Of a DNA stretch of 55,290 nt, positions 49,378 to 55,290 are shown one piece after another. Origin of the DNA: Actinomadura terrae (lineage in GTDB: Bacteria; Actinomycetota; Actinomycetes; Streptosporangiales; Streptosporangiaceae); contig NZ_JAICDG010000012.1 in NCBI RefSeq assembly GCF_022751215.1, positions 7,032-62,321 of the forward strand, in the 5' to 3' direction. The notes under the pieces were generated by a model. The model did no database searches and was not told where the DNA came from. It worked only from the letters and a program-made list of their open reading frames with translations. Within the stretch, counting starts at the first letter, position 1. Each line of letters begins with the position of its first letter. Made by a program: the position numbers and the translations under genes.

Positions 49378-49656
49378 TCACCGATGCGTCGAACATCTCT
49401 CTGAGGCCACACCGCATCCGACCTGGGCAGATGTGTTACGAAAGCTGCCCATAGTCTTGACTGGGTGATCGATGGACGTCCCCGAGGCGACGCCCGCCCG
49501 GCCCCGGTACTGACCGCCGCTGCCGAGCCCGCCGACGTCGTCCGGGACGAGGACGACGTCGCCGAGGAGGTCCAGGACGGCGAGGGCCAGGACGACGCGG
49601 CCGGGCAGCGCTGGGCGAAGGAGGAGCACCAGGAGCCCAGCGGGGCCACCGCTCAC
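49378..49656 (-). CDS. 92-aa hydrophobic small protein
   Basis: GTG start overlapping the upstream stop (GTGA). The first 42 residues are hydrophobic (LLVLLLRPALPGRVVLALAVLDLLGDVVLV), possibly one TM helix; the rest is Gly/Ser-rich. It ends about 95 bp before the terminator at 49282. Codon use is fair. Function unknown. Confidence 0.45.
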   Translation of the reverse strand: MSGGPAGLLVLLLRPALPGRVVLALAVLDLLGDVVLVPDDVGGLGSGGQYRGRAGVASGTSIDHPVKTMGSFRNTSAQVGCGVASERCSTHR

Positions 49657-51257
49657 CCACCGACAGGCCCGCTGTCGAGGGCGTCCTGTAGGCGCCTCAG
49701 CGCGCGCTCAGCTCGGGCGGGCAGGTGCGGAGGACGAGTCCGCACCACCATGGCGGCGGCCGCCACCAGACCCTCCAGCGGCCCGTCCCCCGACGCGCCC
49801 TCATGTGCGGCCACCAGCGCCTCCAGCGCGTCCGCGAAACCCCCTCCAGGAGCGTCGGGGAGTCCCGCCAGGAGGTCCTGCGGAATGCCGGGCGCGTCCA
49901 CCACCTCGGCCACCACATCCTCGATCGCGTCGAACACCTCGTCACGATCCAGATGATTCGTCTCCGAGGCCTCGGCCGGTCCGGGCGCGACGATTCCGCC
50001 GACACCACCGGGTGGTTCGTCGTCGCGGCCGCGCGGCGCCGGGGCGGGGACGTCGGGCCAGTCGTGCCGATAGGCGGCGTGGTGGGTGGCGTAGTGGGCG
50101 TGTCCGGCGGGGGTCAGGGCGTAACGACCGCCGTCGACGGCGACCAGGCCGAGGTCGCGGAGGTGTTCCAGGTGTCGATGGATGCCCTCGCCGAGGCGGT
50201 GGCGGGTGGTGGGGCCGTCCCAACCCGGAAGGGCGAAACCCGCGGCCTGCCAAGGGCCATCGGCCAGGGCGCCAGTGGCGACGCCGACCAGGACTCGCCA
50301 GGCGTTGGGGTCGACGAGCGGGTCGGCGGCGCGCTCGCCCGGCTCGCGCAGGACCACATGGGGGTACAACTCGGCGTACCGGGCAGCGTGCGCGGTCACG
50401 TGCTCACGGCCCGCCGGGGTGATCCACCGCCGGTCTTCATCGCGGTCGCTGGGCCCGCCGCCGGGCGCGATGTCGGTGACGAACCGGTCCTGGCCGCGCC
50501 GGTACCGGTACTCGCCCAGATGGCTCCAGGCGCCGGACTGCCTGCGGTAGGACAGCCCATGCTCGCCGGTGCCGTACACCTCGACCAGCGCCCGCCACAG
50601 CGGCTCACTCAGCAGTCCTCGCGGCGGCCGCCCGCCCTGCCGCCCGGTAGGCGTCGCGGTGGGCGGCGGCGCGGCGGCGGGGTGATTCGTCTCCGGGTCC
50701 CCCGTCGCAGTGCGGGCGACGATCCCGCCGGACGATTCGTCGTCGCGGCCGCGAGGTGCCGGCGCGCGACGTATCAGCGCGCGGGCCCGCCGCTCGTGCT
50801 CGGCGACATGCGAGGCGTGTGCGTCGGCCAGCTCGGCGACGCGCGTCGCGACAACGGCCAGCCGCCGGGCGGCCTCGGCGACGTCGCCTTCCCACCCGGC
50901 CACCGGCGGGCCCGTGACGTCCCCGGCGCCGATGTCGCCGCTGATGTCGCCGTTGGGGTCGCGGGTGGTCGCCCGCCGCAGCGTCGCAGCGACGTCGTGG
51001 GCGTCGGCCACGCGCTCCAGCTCGGCCTGGAGGGCCCCGGCGACCTCGTCCAGGTCACGGCGGGCGGCGGGGATCCGTCCGGCCACCTCGGCGGCGGCGC
51101 GCGCGGCCTGCTCGGCTCCGCGACGCGCCCGCCACCCCGCTTGCCGACACGCCTTGGAACACCACGAGGACCGACGTCCGGGCAGCCCGGTCCGATCCGG
51201 TACCGGCCGACCGCACACCGGACACAGCAAGGCGACCTCGCCGTGAGCCGGCGACAT
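49653..51257 (-). CDS. Zinc-finger hypothetical protein, plasmid type
   Basis: 534 aa. An N-terminal treble-clef-like zinc finger (CPVCG, SSWCSKACRQ) is followed by Ala/Arg-rich helices (about 40-150), then a disordered stretch with two near-identical RGRDDE-(S/P) segments, and two winged-helix-like blocks about 215-405 (LSEPLWRALVEVYGTGEHGLS and WRVLVGVATGALADGPW with LTPAGHAHY). The C-terminus is acidic and helical. Its ATG overlaps the preceding stop (TGATG). Large proteins of this plan occur on actinomycete plasmids, but I do not recognise a function. Confidence 0.7.
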   Translation of the reverse strand: MSPAHGEVALLCPVCGRPVPDRTGLPGRRSSWCSKACRQAGWRARRGAEQAARAAAEVAGRIPAARRDLDEVAGALQAELERVADAHDVAATLRRATTRDPNGDISGDIGAGDVTGPPVAGWEGDVAEAARRLAVVATRVAELADAHASHVAEHERRARALIRRAPAPRGRDDESSGGIVARTATGDPETNHPAAAPPPTATPTGRQGGRPPRGLLSEPLWRALVEVYGTGEHGLSYRRQSGAWSHLGEYRYRRGQDRFVTDIAPGGGPSDRDEDRRWITPAGREHVTAHAARYAELYPHVVLREPGERAADPLVDPNAWRVLVGVATGALADGPWQAAGFALPGWDGPTTRHRLGEGIHRHLEHLRDLGLVAVDGGRYALTPAGHAHYATHHAAYRHDWPDVPAPAPRGRDDEPPGGVGGIVAPGPAEASETNHLDRDEVFDAIEDVVAEVVDAPGIPQDLLAGLPDAPGGGFADALEALVAAHEGASGDGPLEGLVAAAAMVVRTRPPHLPARAERALRRLQDALDSGPVGG

Positions 51258-52570
51258 CAGGCCCCGCCCTCGTCCTGGCCCTCGTCCCGGCCGGTCGCCT
51301 CGGCGACCGCGCGGGCCTGGCGGAGTTGCTCCTTGAGTTCCCGGACACGCGCGGCCTGCTCGGCCCGGTCGGCGTCCGCGCGTCCCTGGACGGCGTCGGC
51401 GCGCTCCTCGGCGCGGTCGGCACGCTGGTCGGCGCGCTCGGCCCGCTCGGCCGCCTCGGCGGCGTGCCGCTCGGCGGCGTCCGCGCGGGCGGTCGCGGCG
51501 GCCAGCTCCGCGCGCGCATCCGCCAGCTCACCGCGCGCCTGCTGGAGGTCGTCCTGGTTCGCCTCCAGCTTCGCCCGGGTGGCCTGCTGCTCAGCCCGCG
51601 CCCTCTCCAGTTCGGCGCGAAGGTCGGCGGTGGCCTGTTCGGCGGTGGCGGCGGCGGCCTCGGCGCGCACGGCGCGGTCGCCCTGCTGGGCGGCGTGCCG
51701 CTCGGCGGCGTCCGCGCGGGCGGTCGCGGCGGCCAGCTCGGCGCGGACGCCTTGCAACTCCTTCCCCATCGCCTGCAACGCCGTCCGGGCCGTCTCCAGC
51801 TCGCCGCGCGCATCCTCCAGCTCCGCGCGCACGTCGGCGGTGGCCTGCTCGGCCGCCCCGGCGCGGGCGGTCGCCGCCTCCACCTGAGCCGCCAGCCTGG
51901 TGTTCTCCCGCGTCAGTGTCTTGTTGTCGGCGGTCAGGGTCTTGTTGTCGGCGACGGCGCGGTCGGCGCGCTCGGCCTCGCGGGTCGCCGCCGCCCGCGC
52001 GGAGGCCGCGCGCTCCTCGGCAGCGGCCTGGGCGCGCTCGGCGGCCAGGGTCTGCCGCCAGGCCGCGTCCACGTCCCGGGTCCGCGCGGCCTCGGCGTCA
52101 CGGGCCCTCCGTTCGCTGACCCGGGCGGCCTCGGCGGCCTGCTCAGCGGTCCGCCGAGCAGCGGCGGCGTCCCGGACGGCGGTGTCGCGCTCGTCCTCGG
52201 CGCGCTGCCGCTCGGCCTGCGCCTGCGCGGCGAGGCGCTCGACCTCGGCGACGCGGCCGCCGACCGCCTCCAGCACCTTCTCCCCTGCGGCCGCGCGGTC
52301 GGCCAGCACGCTCGTGAGCGTGCTGATCGCCGACAGCACGGGATCCTCGCTTGAGGCGTAGGCGGCGGTCACCGCCTCCAGCTCCGCCGTCCGGACGGCG
52401 GCGCGCTCCTCGGCCGCCAGGGCCTTGCACGTCTTGCCGCCGTGCTCGGGCCAGTGCCGGGTCGGCGTGCAGTACTTGGGCGGCCGACCGGCACCCGAGT
52501 AGGTGATCCGGCGGTCGCACTGGCTGTACCCGCACGGCCGACCGGCCGCGTCCACAGTCGTCTCCGTCAT
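51257..52570 (-). CDS. Long coiled-coil protein with N-terminal zinc site (KfrA-like plan)
   Basis: 437 aa. The N-terminal 50 residues have a Cys/His set (CGYSQC, KYC, HWPEH, TC) like a zinc finger. Residues 100-425 are one long Ala/Glu/Arg coiled coil with repeated blocks (AELAAATARADAAERHA occurs twice). There are no TM helices. Filament-forming coiled-coil DNA-binding proteins such as KfrA help plasmid maintenance, and this has a similar plan but no sequence match I can claim. There is no ribosome site; a TAGCAT box 6 nt before the ATG suggests a leaderless transcript. Confidence 0.7.
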   Translation of the reverse strand: MTETTVDAAGRPCGYSQCDRRITYSGAGRPPKYCTPTRHWPEHGGKTCKALAAEERAAVRTAELEAVTAAYASSEDPVLSAISTLTSVLADRAAAGEKVLEAVGGRVAEVERLAAQAQAERQRAEDERDTAVRDAAAARRTAEQAAEAARVSERRARDAEAARTRDVDAAWRQTLAAERAQAAAEERAASARAAATREAERADRAVADNKTLTADNKTLTRENTRLAAQVEAATARAGAAEQATADVRAELEDARGELETARTALQAMGKELQGVRAELAAATARADAAERHAAQQGDRAVRAEAAAATAEQATADLRAELERARAEQQATRAKLEANQDDLQQARGELADARAELAAATARADAAERHAAEAAERAERADQRADRAEERADAVQGRADADRAEQAARVRELKEQLRQARAVAEATGRDEGQDEGGA

Positions 52571-53024
52571 GAGACTATGCTAGCAGTTTCGTTTCGCAGA
52601 ATCCATAAGTATTTCATAATTATTGAAAGTCAAAACTTCTAGATCTTGAACCCAAGATCACGATACAGAAGGCTCTGAGGTAGCCGCTAAGCGCCGAACG
52701 CGACCTTGCCCATACTCAGACACCACCCCGACCAGTTTTGAGCCTCGGGGGGCGGCGCGGTGTTCGTGGGGACAATTGGGGCGGCTGGGCAGGCGCCCGG
52801 TATGCCGTCATGCCCCGTCTGAGTGGTTCTTCTGCGCTGTGTCGGTGCGCGCGGTTACCGTGGAGGCGGCTGCCACGACGGCCTGACTCCGAGCCGGTCC
52901 CGCCCACGCCGGGCCGCGCGACGAGGACAAGGGGCGCCGCCTCTCGTGTGCGTGTTCCGCCGGTCATCGCGACGTGATCTTGTTCGGCGGGGTGTGCGTG
53001 GGACCTCCGCCGGGACGAGGGATC
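52571..53024. other. Divergent intergenic region with AT-rich operator-like repeats
   Basis: About 450 bp between diverging genes. On the minus strand, TTGACT (52633-52628) and TAGCAT near the start are candidate promoter boxes. GATCTTG-AACC-CAAGATC (52642-52659) is a perfect inverted repeat, and 52608-52630 is markedly AT-rich with an imperfect palindrome around AATTATT. It could be an operator or a replication or partition site. The right part (52730-53000) shows nothing I would call. Confidence 0.5.
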
Positions 53025-54611
53025 ATGACCGCTGACAAGCAGCGCAAGCGCGCGGCCCGCGAGCTGGCCGCCGCCGAGGGCATCTCCTACACCGCCGCCG
53101 CCCGCCGCCTCGCCGAGGACTGCGGCACAAGCGTCGCCGCCCTGCGTGAGGCCGACGGCCTTCACCCCCGCCTCGAACTCTTCGACGACCAGGCGCTGCC
53201 CGAGGACGTGCGCCTGGTGGTGGAGGGGCTGCGGGCGCTGGCGGCCGAGGGTGGGCTGCTGCCGCTGCGGATGGCCGAGCCCGACCCCGAGGTGGTCCAG
53301 GCGCGGCGGCGGGCCCAGGACAAGGGCGTCGACCCGCAGGGACGCTGGTGGGCGTCGGTGGAGGCCGCCGTGGACGGCTACGTGCTGCGCGAGACCCGGT
53401 ACGGGCCCAACCGCTCCGGCTACACCGCGACCAGCCGCGGGCCCCGGGTGCCGGTCCCGGTGCGCGCGGCCGACGGCACCGTGAGCGTGGTGGCGATGCC
53501 CGAGTGGGCGTGGCTGCACGAGGGCGGGTGGATCTGGGCTCACACCGGCTGGCCGGTGGAGACCCCCGGCCAGCTCGTGGACCCGCCGCAGGCCTTCGCG
53601 CCGGCGCCCGAGCTGCGCTGGCAGGTCACGGTCTGGCACGACCTGACCGCGGGCGGCAGGAAGGTGCTGGGCGAGGACTACGCGGGCAGCACCTCGCACT
53701 GGCGGACCGTCGGCTGGTGCGCGACCCGGAACGACGCCCGCCAGATCGCCCGCGCGTTCACCGCGCACCGCGGCGACTACGCCCGCGCCGACGTCATCGA
53801 GCACGGCACCGACCACGGCGTCGTCTCCCGCAGTGTCGACACCTACCTCCCGGCCCCCGACGCCCCCGAACGCCCCCGCCCCACCGTCGCCCAGGGCCCG
53901 CGTCCCGCCTCCCCCGGCCGGTCCGAGGTGCCCGAACCCGCCTGGACCCGGGGACCGGGCAACCCGCCGAACTCCTCGCTGATCGTGTGGACCGGCACCG
54001 GCTGGAGGACCCTGGTCTGGACCGACTGGCAGACGGCGCTGATCGCCCAGAACCTGGACATCGGGGCGGGCGGGCCGTATGAGTGGGCCGAGGACTGGGG
54101 GCCGCGCCACCCCGACCGGGACCTGCACGACTGGACCCAGGAAGGCCGCGAGCTACGCCAGCGCTTCCCCCAGCCCACCGTCGCCGAACGCACCCGGCTC
54201 ATCGACGCCGCGCGCCGCGCCGAACAGGACGCACTCATCGACGCGCTCGCCGAGCGCGGCGGCCTCACCCGCCAGCAGGCCACCGCCCGCCTGACCCGCG
54301 GCGGGGAGACCTACCGGACGTTCCTCGATGTCGGGCAGGCCACCATCGCCCGCGCCCTGCACACCGCCCGCCGCGCCCTCCCCGAGGGCCCCGAACGGAC
54401 CGCGATCCGCCACGCCCTGGACGACCTCACCACCCGGCACCAGCCGCCCGCCGACGCCCAGCGCATCGCCAACGCCCAACTCGACAGCGAGACCGAACGC
54501 GTCCCCGACACGACCGCCACGACCGCCTGGTGCCGCCGGGCCGTCACCGAGTACCTCACCCCCGCCCCCGACCCCGTCGCGGCCGACATCGACGGGTTCC
54601 GCCGCGCGTGA
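53025..54611 (+). CDS. Large hypothetical plasmid-type protein
   Basis: 528 aa from an ATG with GAGG ahead. The N-terminus (KRAARELAAAEGISYTAAARRL) is a short helix motif seen at the start of many actinomycete plasmid proteins. A middle Trp-rich alpha/beta region contains WAWLHEGGWIWAHTGWP and a PELRWQVTVWHDLTAGG repeat-like block; a second SSLIVWTGTGWRTLVWTDWQ block follows, and the C-terminus is helical (LIDALAERGGLTRQQATARL). No catalytic motif is recognised. It is divergent from the coiled-coil operon. Confidence 0.65.
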   Translation: MTADKQRKRAARELAAAEGISYTAAARRLAEDCGTSVAALREADGLHPRLELFDDQALPEDVRLVVEGLRALAAEGGLLPLRMAEPDPEVVQARRRAQDKGVDPQGRWWASVEAAVDGYVLRETRYGPNRSGYTATSRGPRVPVPVRAADGTVSVVAMPEWAWLHEGGWIWAHTGWPVETPGQLVDPPQAFAPAPELRWQVTVWHDLTAGGRKVLGEDYAGSTSHWRTVGWCATRNDARQIARAFTAHRGDYARADVIEHGTDHGVVSRSVDTYLPAPDAPERPRPTVAQGPRPASPGRSEVPEPAWTRGPGNPPNSSLIVWTGTGWRTLVWTDWQTALIAQNLDIGAGGPYEWAEDWGPRHPDRDLHDWTQEGRELRQRFPQPTVAERTRLIDAARRAEQDALIDALAERGGLTRQQATARLTRGGETYRTFLDVGQATIARALHTARRALPEGPERTAIRHALDDLTTRHQPPADAQRIANAQLDSETERVPDTTATTAWCRRAVTEYLTPAPDPVAADIDGFRRA

Positions 54612-54727
54612 CGACTAGAACTCCGCACTGAACTGCGGCAAAGGGAACGGCGGCGTCGCCTTGGGCGTGCGTTGCCGGGATCGCGACACGACATCAGGCG
54701 CAGACTCCCCCGAGCCCGCCCCTGAGA

Positions 54728-54762
54728 TGTCGCCTCCGCGTCGCGCCGTCGCGGAGGCGACA
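54728..54762. repeat. 13-bp inverted repeat in a GCGACA-rich region
   Basis: Perfect arms TGTCGCCTCCGCG and its complement (54728-54740, 54750-54762) with a 9-nt spacer. GCGACA/TGTCGC hexamers recur at about 54682, 54758, 54792 and 54878. It may be a terminator for 53025-54611 or a protein-binding cluster. Confidence 0.5.
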
Positions 54763-54867
54763 CACTAGCGCCTCGCGCCACGCCGCGACCTGCGACATCG
54801 CAAACGACAGCGTCGCCCTGGCCGACGCTTGCGGCACACGGCGACGGGCCCTCCTGGCACACCATCG

Positions 54868-55242
54868 TCACGGCGACGTGTCGCGTTCGCGCGGAGAACT
54901 CGTGGTGGCAGGGCGACGGCCGAGGAGCTGGCGTCGAGTCCGGCGCAGCAACTCGGCGACATGAACAGGGTCGGCGGAACTGCCCGAAGCCCAGGCCGAC
55001 GAGGGAACACGGTTGTTCAGAACGAGGAAGGCGTCCGGCGCCGAGCCCGGTTGTGCTGCCGCGCGGACCGCAGCGGCACAGACCAGCGGAAGCGGCAGGC
55101 CCAAGCGCTGCTGCGCGAACTTAACCCGAGAGGCGATGGCGTCGGCCGTCCCCCAGTCGGGCCGTGAGACTGGCAGGAGTCGTTGATCGAGTGATCTGTG
55201 TTCCTTGTGCTGGGAACTGTGGAGGTCACCGTCTGTGGTCAT
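54868..55242 (-). CDS. 124-aa hypothetical protein
   Basis: The N-terminal part is polar (TTDGDLHSSQHKEHRSL), the middle is a helical pair (DAIASRVKFAQQRLGLP, LVCAAAVRAAA), then SAPDAFLVLNN and a basic tail. The start is uncertain and no strong ribosome site is seen. It is close to the window edge and family unknown. Confidence 0.4.
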   Translation of the reverse strand: MTTDGDLHSSQHKEHRSLDQRLLPVSRPDWGTADAIASRVKFAQQRLGLPLPLVCAAAVRAAAQPGSAPDAFLVLNNRVPSSAWASGSSADPVHVAELLRRTRRQLLGRRPATTSSPRERDTSP

Positions 55243-55290
55243 CGGGGGCGTAGCGGTTCCAGGCCCCGCCCGCTTCGGCCGCGAGTCGAG

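Noticed and set aside
1..55290. CRISPR arrays, rRNA, tRNA, retron or DGR elements
   Set aside because: No regularly spaced identical repeats with unique spacers, no rRNA-like stretch, no clear cloverleaf or reverse transcriptase found by reading both strands; short tRNAs could still be missed without a covariance search.

Overview
The window is GC-rich accessory DNA from an actinomycete, probably a filamentous one (Streptosporangiales or Streptomyces-like). Pointers are a DUF397 protein, a BldC-type helix-turn-helix protein, a WhiA-type C-terminal helix-turn-helix, GTG/TTG starts, a TM plus FtsK-type transfer operon, and many proteins joining a helix-turn-helix to a coiled coil or membrane tail. 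It could be a plasmid or an integrated conjugative or mobilisable island. I see no rRNA, tRNA, CRISPR array or recognisable replication initiator.

Layout. (1) 169-8176, minus strand: a tightly overlapping plasmid-transfer-like operon. It runs BldC/excisionase-like protein, coiled-coil membrane protein, small coiled-coil protein, PycTM-like membrane protein, small secreted or zinc-ribbon proteins and a Gly/Ser-tailed membrane protein, then an intergenic array of seven GTGAGAC heptamers, a 77-aa protein, an FtsK/SpoIIIE translocase and two paralogous acidic proteins. (2) 8458-11940, plus strand: a divergent four-gene operon of helix-turn-helix ligand-sensor-like protein, PP2C-like phosphatase, GalU-like nucleotidyltransferase and YdcF-like protein, followed by a perfect 46-bp palindrome. 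(3) 12-20 kb: a mosaic of small regulators, a DUF397 protein, HTH/coiled-coil proteins and decayed genes (integrase fragment, frameshifted mobC, frameshifted membrane protein). (4) 20.8-23.9 kb: a mobilisation module of relaxase, MobC and a hairpin that may be oriT. (5) 23961-34737 (alternative right end at 38613): a Tn402/Tn5053-like transposon. It has DDE transposase TniA, AAA+ TniB, two translationally coupled proteins where TniQ would be expected, a zinc-finger/WhiA-HTH protein, a serine resolvase with a res-like site, and two cation/proton antiporter genes as cargo, one of them frameshifted. (6) 35-38.6 kb: an HTH-TM-periplasmic-binding fusion and a Nudix hydrolase between two copies of the transposon right end. 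(7) 38.7-46.8 kb: a broken NACHT ATPase, a YidB-like protein, a secreted protein, an atypical thioredoxin, a PPOX flavoprotein, an HTH-SseB-SseB protein and a protein with a fresh internal duplication. (8) 47.1-55 kb: a complete tyrosine recombinase just downstream of a perfect inverted repeat that looks like a crossover site, then a minus-strand operon of zinc-finger and coiled-coil proteins and a large plasmid-type hypothetical protein.

Working together: the FtsK translocase and membrane proteins look like the double-stranded DNA transfer machinery of actinomycete conjugative elements. The relaxase/MobC pair is a separate single-stranded mobilisation system, and the Tn402-like element carries ion-transport cargo. 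The items most likely to be new are the TniQ-less transposition operon, the HTH-PP2C-nucleotidyltransferase-YdcF operon, and the heptamer array beside the translocase. All family calls come from reading motifs by eye; no database search was run.
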